Shown: piece after piece, positions 23,838 to 36,182 of the stretch | Layout of the letters: each line of letters begins with the position of its first letter | Numbering within the stretch: the first letter of the stretch is position 1 | From: DASVDE01 sp963740065 | GTDB lineage: Bacteria > Actinomycetota > Thermoleophilia > Solirubrobacterales > 70-9 | Assembly: GCA_963740065.1 (NCBI GenBank) | Contig: CAVUCS010000003.1 | Span: 21,891 to 85,890, forward strand | Direction: 5' to 3' | Length of the DNA: 64,000 bases | The notes under the pieces: generated by a model | The model's database searches: none | Told to the model about the DNA's origin: nothing | The model's input: only the letters and a program-made list of their open reading frames with translations | Position numbers and translations under genes: made by a program

Positions 23838-26800
23838 CGCCTGTGCCCTCCTCGCTTGGCCTTCTTGTGCTTCTTCTTCTTCTTCTTGCACTGACCGCGC
23901 AGCTCCGAGGAGAAACGGGCGCCTATGTTGTTTTGGCCGAGGGAGCTGATCGTGGCAAGCGGCGGGTTGCGGCAGATGTTGGCGGTATTTTGCAGCAGGC
24001 TGCGGCGACCTCCGTGCAAGATCATCGTGAAGCGATCAATCGGGGCGTCGGGGAGGTTGTCGAAGAAGGTGTCGATGCCGCCGTTTCTGCCGGGGCCGAT
24101 GCGGCCCTCGACGACGATGCGGATCGAGCCCGAGCGCAGGTCGGCGACCAAGTCGGGGAGTTTGTTCCCGGATGCGCGCAGGTAGACGTTGCCGCGCAGC
24201 GGCTGTCGAAGAGCAGGGTGCTGGGCGACGGCGCGGCCGTAGATCGAGCCCTTGGGGCAGCGCTCGGCGGCGAACTGCGGGCGGGTGCAGACGCTGCGGA
24301 TGTGGTTTTGGGCGAGGAAGAGGGACTTGGGCATCTCCACCTCGATCCGCTTCAGGTTGGAGTCCACAGCCCCGCGGGAGACGAAGCTGGCCCTCAGCGA
24401 GGGGTAGCCCCCGCGCCTGGCGGTGCCGAGCAGGCGCAATCCCAGTCTCGGTCTAAAGCCAAGCGTCAGGCAATTCAAGAGCTGGAAGTGCTTGCCGACG
24501 GTGGCAGTTGAGTCGTCGGCGGGGTTGGAGAACGTCGCTCCCGAGCCGGTCAGGGTGGAGGTCAGCTGCGAGGCCTCGCAACTCGACGGGTTGTGGGTGA
24601 ACTGGAAGCGGTCCATATATATGCGGATGTCGCGCAGGTGAAGCGGAATGCCGTCGATGATGTGGGGGATCGGATCGGAGGCGCCGGCGTCGATTCTCAG
24701 CTGCGCGGTGCGCTCGTCGACATCGAAGGCCGAGCGGATCACGATCGTGCCGAGGTCGAAGGGGCCGACGGTGGCGGCGTTGATCGTCACCAGGGAGAGC
24801 GGGAGCCGCCGTAGGGGCCGGCGAGGTAGATCCGCCCCGGGGCGTAGGTGAGAGCGGGGCCGACCCCGTAGCCGGTGTCGGTGCGCCCCACCTGGCTGGC
24901 CGCAGGACATGACGGGTTAGCGGTCTCATCGAAGCCCCGCCGGTGCCGCGCCGCCTCGATCGCCGCCTCCGGGCAGAAGGGGATTCCGGCGATTTTGCCG
25001 GTGATGCCCTTCGGCAGCTCCAAGGAGTAGGAGGTGATCTCCTGCTCTTGATCCTTGCGGCTGAGGTGGATGTAGTAGGGGGTGTAGGAGCCTACGTTTG
25101 CGTTTACCCCGCCGGCGATCGCACCCGGTGAGAAGGGCGGGGTCGAGCCGTCTGGGCAGGGGCCGAAGTCGATGCCGGAGTTGATCGGCGAGAGGGAGTT
25201 GGCCGTTCTGCTCGCCGCCCCCACCGCCCATGGGGTCAGAGTGATCTTCGTAGTCGCCCAGCCCGCATGAAGGCGGGGAGACCAGCGGCGCCCGTTGGCC
25301 GGTCTTGAAGTTGACCTCGAGGTCGGTATACGGCAGCTGGGGCAGGTCGTCGAAGGTCGCGGTCAGGGTGCCGTCGCTCGGGTCGGGGACGAGCTTGCCG
25401 GGGGCGGTGATCAGAATGCCGCGGTCGGCTGACTTGGCGATCAGATAGACCGCGAGCAAAGTGTCGAAGGGGTTCTCGGCTCCCGCTGCGGAGGTGGCGG
25501 AGTCGTCGGGCTGCGCCAGATACATCCCTCCGGTGAGCAGGCCGTCATAGAAGGGGAGGCGGATGCTGAAGGTGCCGATCTTGGCGCCATTGGGGCAGCC
25601 GGCACCGGGCGGGTTGAAGGCAGACTCGTTGGCAAGCTGGGCGGGAGAGCAGGTCTGAAGCCCGGCGCCGAGGGAGGGGTTGAGGGTGACGCCCTGAGGC
25701 AGCGCCACGACCATCTTGCGGGTCAAGGCGCGGATGCGCCGGCGAGGGTTGGCGAGGCCGGGGTCGGGGTGGCCGTTTTGGTCGCTGTCGGAGAAGCGGA
25801 AGGCAAAGCCCGATGAAGAGGAGGCCTTCAAGACACTGAGGTAGCCCTCGGGGGTGGGGCTGTAGGCGAACGAGGAGCAATCGGTGATCGGGGCCGGGTC
25901 GCCGCCGGAGTCGCGGTTGACCGCGGTCGCGTTCTGCTCTCCGCCCTGCTGCCAGGAGCCGACCACGGCCGAGAAGACAAGTGAGTCGCGGCACTCAGTC
26001 GGCAGGGTGAGGAAGGCTCGCGGAGGAATACTGAGAGGGTCCCCGACGCTGCACTTGGCCCAGGGGAAGCCCGGCCCGGCCTCGTTTAGGCAGTTGCCGC
26101 GCTCGGCGTTGTGGGTGGCGTCCCAGGGCGCCCCCCACAACGCCAGATTGAGGCCCTGCGCCTGAAGGCCCCCGGGGACATCTGTGGCGCTGAGCACCAG
26201 GTAGGTGCCTCTCTGATCGGAGTCGATCTGCGCTTCGAAGACGAGCGGTTGCCCGAAAGGAGAGGCGCCGAGTCGGAATGCCGAGCCAGCGACAGGGTCG
26301 ATCTGAAAGAGGCCAAATCTCCTCGTCCCATCGGCGCCGCTTCTCACCTCTACCGTGCCCACCTGGCTTCGGTCAGGACAACTCTCCCCCGAGAGGCTGC
26401 CCGCAAAGGGAGAGCTGGAGGCACGCGGCGTGCTGAACTGGGACGCCGAACAGAGCGTGGCGCTGAAGCCCGAGTTGAGCAGCAACCCGGGCGGCAACTC
26501 GATGCGCAGATCGCGCAGATCGCTCGGCCCGCCCCCCTGGTCGAGCCCGACCCCGAACTCAAGCGAGTAGGGGTGAGAGCCGGCTTGAGTCGCCGCCTCG
26601 CCGTCGCTCCAGACGGCGGCGTCAAAGCCGGCAGCGCCGGGGAGAAGCCCAAGGGCGATGGGAGCGCCGGTGCCACCTTCCGCACCGATGGTCAGCGTGG
26701 GCTGGGTGACGCCTGGGCCCGTCACCGCGACTTGGGTGGATCCCGCCAAACTCGCCCTCGCCGCCGCGGCGGGGCGCTTGTGCTTCTTTTTGCCCTTGTG

Positions 26801-28186
26801 CGCCTTTCGGCGCTTGTGGTTGTGCTTCTTCTTCTTCTTCTTGGCGCGGTGCCTGTAGCGTTTGTAGTGGGGCTCGGGGTTGCCGATGCCCTTGAGCAGC
26901 GTGGTCAGGGTCGGGTCGACCGGCACCGGCGGCAGTACTTGGCAGGCGTCGCCATCGCAGGCAATCCCGCCCGGCGGGGGCGCAGCGGCGCCGATCGGCA
27001 CAGTGGGAAAGAGGGTGTCGCCACCGAGCAGCGGCGGAATGCTCGGCGCCAGCGGGGCGGCATTGGTCGCCGATCCATATCTATAGGCATAGATCCCGGC
27101 GGAGTGGGTGTTGCCCGAGGTGACGTAGACGCGCCTCGGGTTGACGGCGGAGTTGTCGACGGTGATCCCGCTCGGTGCACCGTCGACGACATCGTATTTG
27201 AGATGGCCTTGATAGCCGCCGGAGGAGTTGAAGACCTGAACTCGCCCCCGTGGTTGCGCGGTGCCGGCGGACTGGATGTCATCGATGACGTAGACGTCCC
27301 CTGTCGTGTCGTCGACGCCGACGGCCGAGTCGCGCAGCGAGTTGAAGTCGCCCGGCGGGCCGGCGATCGTCGCGCTGGGGTTGTCGGGATATCTGCTGCC
27401 GTCGCCGGGGTCAAAGACCTTGACCATGTGGTCTGAGGCATCGGCGACGTAGACGAAGCCCGCCGTGCCCGGGTAGCCCGATACGGCGACGCCGTAGCCC
27501 TCTCCCAACTCGCCGACGCCGATGTCGAGCTGGTGGGTTCCGGTGGAGTCATAGACGGAGACGCGGTCGCGCAGGTTGACGTAGAGGTCGTCCGTGGCGG
27601 AATCGACCGCAAGCCCGGTCGAGGGGCCGGAGTCGATAAGGCCCGCGTCGGTGTAGGGGGTTCCAGTATCGGGCGGGTCGGCGCCCGCCGTTGGCGGATA
27701 GACGTCCGGCGAGTACTTGCGAACGGCGCCGTGGTAGTCGCCGACGTAGACGTAGCCGGCGGAGTCGAGAGCCAGGTAACAGGGGCCGGCATCGGGGTTG
27801 GAAGTCGACAACTGGGTGATGTAGCCGCGTTTGCCGTAGACGGGAGGACTGCTTAGATAGTCGGCGGCACCGTCATATACATGAACGCGGTTGTGGTAAT
27901 GATCGGCGACGTAGAAGCGACCACCCGAGTCGACGGCGAGACCGCAGGGGCCGTTCAAGTAGCCGTTGGGGGGCGGGATGGCTGGAGGCACGTCCCCGAT
28001 CGGCGGTGAAGGCTCCGGCTTGGGAATGAAGGCGAAGAGGGGATCACCGGCGGCGGCCTGGGCGCTGGGGGCAAGTGCCCCCGTCCCGATCAGAATGCAC
28101 CCGCCGACAACCGCAGCACAGCGGGCAACCGCGGCGCCAAAGAAGCGTCCGTTAGCCGCGCGGCGGGGTTTGTTGGTGGAAGGCAG
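23834..28186 (-). CDS. NHL propeller fused to an LPPGF-module protein, unit II, frameshifted, possible CTG start
   Basis: The N-terminus reads STNKPRRAANGRFFGAAVA, then a hydrophobic core and an AQA cleavage site, a good Sec signal. No ATG, GTG or TTG precedes it in frame after a TAG at 28204-28202; a CTG at 28186 with GGGGAGGG 8 nt upstream is the only candidate, while a GTG at 27991 would lose the signal. Six or so NHL repeats follow (GPCGLAVDSGGRFYVADHYH and similar), then a KKKKKKHNHKRRKAHKGKKK linker, then the LPPGF-type modules found as a separate gene in the other operons, ending KKKKKKHKKAKRGGHRR. Frameshifts lie near 25205 and 24800. The fusion suggests NHL and LPPGF proteins act together. 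Confidence 0.72.
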
Positions 28187-28201
28187 TCGACCCGCCCTCC
28201 C

Positions 28202-31200
28202 CTACCTGACCGCGGCGCGGTAGGCGATTCGCCCCGAGCGGCGATGCCCCCTGCGCTTGCCCTTGCGCTTCTTGCCCTTGCACTTCACCCGCAGCTTCGG
28301 GTGATCGACGTAGGTGGCGTTGTTGTGGGCGGTGTATTTGACCGTCGCCCGGTAGGTGCGCTTGCAGATGTCTCGGCTGTTGACCAAAAGGCCCTTGTTA
28401 CCGCCGGGCAGCTTGGTGATGAGCTTGGTGAAGGGCGCGTCGGGGATGAAGTCGAAGGTGTTGCGGATGCCACCCTTGACCGAGTCGGTGCGCCCCGCCG
28501 ACTCGACTCGCAGCGGCTGGTAGGCGGGGCCGCGCAGGTCGGGGACAAGGTCGGGCAAGAGGTTGTCGGAGGAGCGCAGGTAGACGTTGCCGGTCAAGGC
28601 GTAGTCCAGAAGCGGCGTCTGCACGGTGGCCTGCCCGTAGACCGCGCCCTTGGGGCAGTTGTCGGCGGCGAAGTCGGGCCGGGTGCAGATCGTGCGTATG
28701 TGGGCGTTCTCGAGGAACTCGCTCCGCGGCATCGCCAGCGAGAGGCTGGAAATGTTGGCGTCCCCTGGGCGCGCCTTCAAGACCACGGTCAGCGCCGGGT
28801 GCCCACCGCGCTTTGTCTTGCCCTTAAGCCGCAGGCTGATCTTCGGCTTAAAGGGCAGCCGGCCGCAATCGGAGAGCTGGTAGCGCACCGACAAGGGCGC
28901 TGCCTGGTTCAAGGTCGAGGTGAGCAGGCCGTCGATCGAGGCCGGGTCGCAGGATGTGCCGGTCAGGGTGAACTCGGGGCGGTCCATGATCACGTCTATG
29001 GAGCGCACGTCGGTGGGGATGCCCTGCAGCATCTGGGGGATCGGGTCGCTGAGCGCGGTGATCTGCGCCGTCTTGGAGTCGATCTGAAGCGGGGTGCGGA
29101 TCACGATCGTGCCCAGGTCAAAGGGCCCGGCGACCGCCGGGGTGATCACCGCGAGGCTGACCGGGGCGCCTTTGTAGGGGCCTGCGAGGTAAGCGTCGCC
29201 GTGGGCGTAGTAGGGGCTGCCCGCTCCGGCTCCCGCGACCACTTCGCCGACGTGGGAGTCCGCCGGGCAGGAGGGTGCGCCCTGCTCGGCTTTGCCCGAC
29301 TTTGACTCAGCCGCCGCCAGCGCCGCGTCTGGGCAAAGCGCAGTGCCCGCCAGCTTGCCGGTCAGGCCCTGCGGCAAGGTGACGTTGAAGGCGCCGAAGC
29401 GCTGGGTGCCGTCGGCTCGGCGCAGGTGCAAGACGAAGGGGCTGTAGTTCTTTGAGACCGGGGAGACCGGGCCGGCATCGAAGCTCGGGCTGTTGGGCAG
29501 CGCGGCGGGGTCGGTGGGGCAGGCGCCGCTGGGGCCCTGGGAGATCGTGAAGCTGTCGACGGGCGGCTGCGCCGCGGCGTTGCCCGACCAGGGGGCGAAC
29601 TCGGCCGATGCGGCGTAATCCCCGCAGGTCTTCGGGGTGATCAGGGCGGCGTGGGCGCCGCGCCTTGAAGTGCAGCTCAAGTTTGGAGAAGGGCAGCTGC
29701 GGGTTGTCTTTGAAGACCGCCGTCAATTGGCCGGTGTTGGGGTCGACCTCGATGCGGCCGGGGATCTTGATCAGAATGCCGCGGTCGGGGTCAGAGAGGA
29801 CCAGGTAGCCGGCCAGCAGGCTGCCGAAGGGGTTGTCGTTTTGGGAGGCGAGGTAGAGGCGCCACTCGATCGGGTCGGGCAAAAGCGGCGTGGTCGACTT
29901 CCGCGTCGGCGACCTTTGAGCCGTCGGGGCACTGAATCGGGTCATCGCTGCCGAGTGACGATCTGCGCCGGGGTGCAGGCATCCAGGCCGTTGGCCGTGG
30001 CGGGGTTGACCGTGAGGCCCTCGGGCAGGGTGACGGTGGCGTCTTTTAGCGGCGAGGTGGCGGTGTCGCAGCTCACCGGCGGGCCCGGGTCGCAGTTGTT
30101 GTGCTGGGGCAGATCGATCTGCACGTCGAGGCCCGAGGGGGAGTCGGCGGCGTTGTTCGTCGGGGCGACCGAAACCGTCGGGGCGAAGGGGACCTGGTCG
30201 CAGCCCGGAAGCTGGCCGGCAGGCGCGTGGGTGATCGGCGGGGCCGAAGACGCCCGGGTTCTCCCAGGAGTCGTAGTCGCGCAAGGTAAACGTCGTCTCG
30301 GTGCCGCACTCAAAGGGGGTGGTGAGGAAGGGCTTCGAGCGGCGCCGTCGGAGGGGCAGTCACTCGGTGGTCGGAGCGTCGTTCGCGAAGTCGCCGCAGC
30401 GCTCGGAGTCGTGGGCTGGAGTCGGCGGGCACCCCCCAAAGCGTCAGCCTCTGGTCAAAGGGCGGGAGGGTCTCGTTGACATCGGGGACGGCGGTGGTGA
30501 TCGCATAGCCCGCGCCGGGGTCGAGGCGAGGCCCTGATGTGGACGGGGTTGCCGTTGACACAAAGGCGAAGTCGGTGAGCGTCCCGCGTGGGTGGGAAAG
30601 GTTGAAGACGGGCTTGTTGAGGATTGTTGAAGCCGAACTGTGTCGCCGGGGGCGATGATCGGCATGGTCAGCGCTCCACCTGGCCGACGTAGCTGGCGCG
30701 GGCAGGTCGCCGAGCGAGAAGTTCGCCGCCGCGCACTCGCTCGACCGCGGTGGGGTTGCCGACGAAGCCCGGCGGCAGGTCGACCTCGAGGTTGCGAGGA
30801 TCGCCCGCCGGCGGCCTTTCGACGGGGCGTTGTCCGGGGTCGGGGGCATCGACCGTATTGAGATCGAAGGGGACGGTGAGAAGTCGGGGTGGAGCCCGCC
30901 GGCCTGGCGCGCGGGGGTGATCCCGTCGGCCGCGGCGAAGTCGGGGGCGAAGGTGGCGGCGAGGATGCCGAAGTCGGCCGGGTCGGGTGTCCACGTGGGT
31001 GACTCGATCGCGCAGGCCGCGAGCCCCGCGAGGCAGCCTGCGCGGGCGGCGCATCCGCCGCGCCGCCGCCGGAGACGTCGCGGTCATCACGCGGTCGATG
31101 CCGGCGGGTAGCGAGCCGCTGACGTTGACCTTGAGGCACGAGGTTTGGGTCCTCGCGGCTGGCGCCCGAGCGGGTCTCGTGGTAGTGCAGGTGACCGTCG

Positions 31201-31505
31201 AGTCGCCCACGGTGCCCGGGCAGTCCCATGCCGGCCCTCGCGGAGACTGTCATTTTGTTCTTCCACACCTCGCTGCGGGTGAAGCCGTTGGGCAGTTTCA
31301 CCTGCAAGGTGAGCGTGCCCGCGGTCGCAGTGCCGCTGACGTTGGCGATGTCGATCCAATGACTCGCCGCTCCCCCCGGGGGTGAAGTTGGTGGGGTTGT
31401 GGTGGATGTCGAGGGTCAGCGCCGGGGCCGCGAAGGCGCTCCCGGCGAAGCCGAGCGAAAGCAGGCCCGCAATGAGAAGGCAGGCGGCCGCGGTCGAGTC
31501 CTCAT
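28202..31505 (-). CDS. Large secreted LPPGF-module protein, unit II, many frameshifts
   Basis: ATG 31505 overlaps the upstream TGA (TGATG). A signal peptide (ACLLIAGLLSLGFAGSAFA) appears one frame over after a few codons, then LTLDIHHNPTNFTPGG, LPPGFVGNPTAVE, ITTAVPDVNETLPPF and other family blocks appear in alternating frames between 31.4 and 29.65 kb. The C-terminal third (28202-29680) is clean: FNVTLPQGLTGKLAGTALCP, CPADSHVGEVVAGAG, YLAGPYKGAPVSLAVITPAV, NLLPDLVPDLRG, ending in a short basic tail KCKGKKRKGKRRGHRRSG. No nonsense codons accompany the shifts, which favours sequencing indels. Confidence 0.65.
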
Positions 31506-34500
31506 CAGCGCGCCCCCCCGTTGTGATTGGCGGCTCGCTTGTGCTGCCGCGATGGTGCTTGCGGTGCTTTTGCTTGCGGTGCTTTGCCTTGTGTTTGTGC
31601 TTCTTAGCGACGCAGCGGACCTTGCCGTGAGAGCGGACCTTGCGCTGGCCCTTGCGGCAGCGCTTCTTGGCGGGCGGGCCATTTGAGCTGCGGGTTGCGC
31701 TGACCCTCAAAGACGGCGCTGCCGGAGCCGGGCTGATCGGGAGCGCTGCTGGAGGGGCCCTCGCAGCCGCCGGAGTTGAGATCACAGGGCGGCAGCGCTG
31801 CCGGCGGGAACTCGATGCCGCCGCCGATCCGCGCGTCATAGAGGCGCCGGAAGGAGTCCACCGCGTCGGGGGTGAGCTGGGCCGAGGCGATGAAGAAAGG
31901 TCACGGCCCGTCTGGTTGAAGCCGACCGGGATCGGCTGCGTATCGGGCAGCCACTGGGTCGCCCGTCGGTGGCCATGATCAGCCGCTCGTCGCGCCACTC
32001 ATAGATGTCGGTGCCCTCGACCGGGTCCTCGCCGACGGGCGAAGTGTTCTGGTCGGCGCTCAAAAGCGGCGTCGGCGTCGCGAAGGCGGCGTTATCGCCC
32101 GCCACAGAGAGCTTCACCTCGTTCACCTCGCCGAGGGGCGCCGAGCCGTCGCTCGGACAGGACATGCAGCTCAGCGAGCGGTCCTCGTCGTTGTAGAGGT
32201 AGGCCTGCTCTTTGGCGCCGTTTTGGGTCCCGCCCAGCTGATTGAGCGCCGTCGCCAAAGAGGTGAAAAGCATTCGCGAGCCGTCGGCGGAGATCGGCCT
32301 GGTAGAGAAGCCGATCCGCTCACTGAACGCGCCGAGCAGGGCCAGCTCCCCGCTTCCCACCATCACCCGGTAGACCGCGCTCTGCCCCGCCGGCGGGGTC
32401 CCCGCCAACAGGTGGGCGGCGCTGGTGAAGTAAACCCGCGAGCCGTCCTCGGGAATCGAGATGTACTGGGGAAGATCCCCGTTGGCCCGCCCGACGACGT
32501 CGGCGTCTACCCCGCCACCACGCAGGTCACGCAATCAAGCTCGCCCGTCGCGATCTCATAGCGATAGACGTCGCCGCCCTCGCTGCAGCTCGCCGGCTCG
32601 CTGTCCTCGCCGCTGAGCCGCGTCGCGGTGAAAAAGAAGGCCGCCCCGGGAATCGCTTTGATCAGATCCGCCCCGCAGGAGGGCCCCGAGAGCGCCGGCC
32701 CCGAGAGGAGCTTGGTCTGCTGTCCGCCCAGGTCTCGCATGTAGAGCTGGGCGGGGCCCGGGCAACTGTTGCCCTGGCTCACGAAAAAGACCAACGAGCC
32801 GTCGGCGGAGACCGGGTGGGAGGCTTGCGTCGGCGCCAGCACGCTGTTGTGATCGGGCACCCCGCAGGAGGGCACCATCTCGCCGGGCAAAAGGCTGACC
32901 AGTTTGGCGCCCCGCCCGCCAGCGCGTAGAGGTTGAAGGTGGTAGCCGCCGCCGGGTAGGCGGGGTCAAGCGCGCCGCCTTTCAACGTCGCCACCGCGGT
33001 GGAGGTGTCCGCGGCGATGCCCATCGCGTTGGTGTCGAACTCCCGCGGCGCGGCGACTGAAGAAGAGTTTCTCCGGCACGCCGTCCGCGTGCAGTCGCCA
33101 CATCACCGAGCCGCCGCTGCCCAGCACGGTCTCCGCGTTGCGCGCCGCCACCGAGGAGAGGTCCTCGGTCGCGGCGATGTCATTCCAGGAGGGGCCGACG
33201 AGCTCATCGCGCGGCGGCGTGATCAGCTTCGTCTGCCAGCCGCGCGTCGGGTGGGGCTCGGGGTCGCGCTGGGCGAAGTAGAGGCTGAGAAAGCTGCCGG
33301 TGCTGGCGATCGGGGTGCCGCCGGCGATCCCGTAGAGGGCACGGTTTCCGTCGGTTGAGAGAGCCGGCACGATGCTGACCGGGTTGCCGCTTGCATCCGC
33401 CAGGCTGACCTGCTCATAGGCGCGGTCTGAGCCGGGCGGGCCGGGGTAGTTGCCGTGGGAGAGCGGCTCATCGAAGGCGCGGGTCTTAACCGTCATATCC
33501 GCGCCCACGGCGGCCCCGTCGGGGTTGCCGTTATCGGCGACGATCCGGTAGTGGTAGGTGGTGTTGGGCGCCAGGCCGTCGATTTCTTCGGCGATCATTT
33601 TGAACTGATCGCCCTCCCCCGCCGAGCGGGTGGTCGTACTGTGGCCATAGGAGGTGTCCGTCCCCCACTCGAAGTGGTAGTCGGTCGCCGCGCGCACCGG
33701 GTAAACGCGGGCGGTCAGCTGGGCTGTGTCGGTGGAGCGGATCGGCGCGCCGGTGCTCTCCACCTGCGGCGGGCCGGTGGTGGAGAGGGCGCCCGCCTCG
33801 CTTTGCGCGCTGCCGTTGGCGTTGGTGGCGACCAGTCGGTAGCGGTAGGCGGTGTTGGTCTCAAGGCCGGAGATGTCGGCACTGACCGGATGTGCGTCGA
33901 GGTCGAGCGGGATCGAGCCCGCCCCCGGCGTGCACGGCACGCTGTCCCCCGAAGACAGATCCGAAAAGCCGCTGTTGGCAAAGGCGACCCCGCTCACGTA
34001 CTCGAAGTGACAATCCGAAAGCGCCAGCCCCTGCGTGACCACCTCGCCGTTGATCGTCGCCGTCGCGTTGGCGAGCGCCGAGGCCGGTTTGAAAGACGGC
34101 TCGGGCAAAAGGACCCCCGGCCCCAAGACCCGGACCACCCTCTGGCCGTTGTTGCTGTCGCCGATGTAGAGGTAATCGTTGGCCGAGTCCACCGCGATCG
34201 CCCCGAAGGAGCCCCCGAGGTCGGTCGCGAACTCCTCCACCAAGTTGCCCGCCGGATCGAACTCATCGACCCAGCTCTTCGGGCTCCACTCCACCACGTA
34301 GAGGTGATCATCCGCGGGGTCAACCGCCATCGAGTGCGTCTGGGCGCTGAAGCCCGGGTCCCCTCCCACCACCTGGGTGGCCGCCGTGTAGCCGGAGGCG
34401 GCGCTGTATTTCCACACCCCGCTGGAGTTGATGTCCGCGTAGAGATCATCGGCGGAGTTAAAGGCCAAGTGGCAGGGGCCCCCCGCCTGGGCCGTGGTGT

Positions 34501-36049
34501 CGACCGAGCCCAAGTAGGCGCCCGCCGCGCTGTATGTGAGGATCTTTTTGCTCGCCAGGTTGGCGATCCACACTTTGCCCGTCGAATCCACCGCCGCCCC
34601 GCAAAGTCTTGTCGGCGAGCCATCCGGCGCCCCCGGCGCCGTCGCCGGGTCCACCGGGAAACCCCCCAGCCCAGCCCCGGTCTCATCGAAGCCATAGATC
34701 AGGTTGGTCGCCCCCGAGGCCACATACACGTTGCCCGCCGAGGCCCCGCCGCTGTCATCGACCGCCAGGCTGGACCTGGCGCCGGTGCCGGAAATTTCCA
34801 GCGCGGCGGTGCCCAGCGGCGTAAAGCCGCTCAGCCCCGCGAACGCCGGTCCCGCCGAGACGTCAAAGCCAAAGACCCCCGGGACTCCGTAATCGAGCAT
34901 GTAGAGGCCGCGGTTCGCCGACCTGAAGGCAAACTCTTCCGGGCTCAGCAAGCTAAATCTCGTCGCCGCGGTCCCATCGGGGCCAAAGCTCGCGATTTGG
35001 GGGTGGGTGTAGGTGAGGGCTTTGCTCGGCGCCCCAAAGACATCGATCTGGTGCTGGCTGGACGGATCCCCGACGTAGGCAAAGCTCGCCGGGCCCGAGG
35101 CCGCGCTCTTCACCGCGATCCCCGCCGACTTAAAGCCGAATAGCCCGATCGCTCCAAAGCGATAGCTGAAGGTGTCATTTGCGTCAAAGACCGCGATGCT
35201 CTTGCCCTCATTGGCGTAGACCTCCCCGGTCGTGTGATCCACCGCGACCGCGGAGACCCCGGCGCTGTCCACCACCGTCCCGATCGCCTGGCTCACCCCG
35301 GGCGAGAAGTCCGCCGCCGCGTAGCGCTCCACCGGCCCCGTGCCGCCACCGGACGCGTTATGGACGACGTAGAGCTTGCCGCCATCCGCCGCCATCGAGG
35401 CGGGAGAATCGACGTTGATCGCCCCCACCAGCGTGTAATCGGTGTCCTCGATCCCACCTACCGGCGACGCCGGCGAGTAGCGCCAGACCCTGTGGTTGGT
35501 GAAGTCCTGATTGGTGACCGTGCCGCTGACGTAGAGATCGCCGTTTGCCTGATCGACCGCCGCTCCGAAGACCGAGAAGAACCCGCCGCCCTCGACCCCG
35601 GTCCCCGTCAGCTGCCCCAGCTCCGCGCCGCTTGCCGCGAACACCCTGACCACCTTGGCCGCGCCGTCGCTGATGTAGATCGTGCCGTTCAGCGGCCCCC
35701 CCGAGTTGTCGATCGCGATTGAAGCAGGGCGGGCGCTGGGGTTCGACGGGATGGTCAAGGTGTTGGTGCCGGCGTCCGGCCCCGCCGTGAAGTTCTTCGG
35801 CGCCCCGGCGGCGTTGAAGCGGTAGATCTTGACTTCGCTGGCCGACTGGTCCACCGCGTAGACGTCGCCGTTTGCCTGATCGACCGCCACCGCGCCGGGA
35901 GTACGCGTTGCAAACGAGCCGAAGGAGCTCTGGTAGGGACGCGTGGTCCGGGCCTGGGCAAACGCCGGCGCCAGCGCCGCGCAAAGCGCGGCGAGTCCCA
36001 GCAAGAGGCAGGTGAGGCGACGTAGCTTCGGTGCGGAGCGTGATCTCAT
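31505..36049 (-). CDS. Giant secreted NHL / fibronectin-like / TolB-propeller protein, unit II, frameshifted 3' part
   Basis: Signal peptide (LTCLLLGLAALCAALAPAFAQA), then some ten NHL-type repeats (AVDQANGDVYAVDQSASEVK, IAIDNSGGPLNGTIYISDGA, IAVDSANDYLYIGDSNNGQR), fibronectin-like modules (DCHFEYVSGVAFANSGF, DYHFEWGTDTSYGHS, LAPNTTYHYRIVADNGN), and a TolB-like propeller (PEDGSRVYFTSAAHLLAG, DRSLSCMSCPSDGSAPL). The first 1000 residues (32966-36049) are clean. Frame changes occur near 33060, 32905, 32520, 31900 and 31680, before a His/Lys/Arg tail (KKHKHKAKHRKQKHRKHHRG). The last shift may be at a run of seven G just before the stop. Orthologous to the unit I gene at 17205. Confidence 0.73.
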
Positions 36050-36118
36050 CTACGTGTCCTTTGGCTTTCGGTCGAGGAGCCGGCCTGTCGTGACTGCCGG
36101 ACCGTTGGGGGCGATCAA

Positions 36119-36151
36119 CCCACCTCGGACGCCGGCAGCGTCCGAGGTGGG
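36119..36151 (-). promoter_or_regulatory. Intercistronic perfect hairpin, unit II
   Basis: 13-bp perfect stem CCCACCTCGGACG and its complement around CCGGCAG, between the collagen-like and giant NHL genes. It is in the same position as the hairpins of units I and III but of different sequence. Confidence 0.6.
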
Positions 36152-36182
36152 CATGTCATCGAGATCGCCTGTTCCAGTCCGG

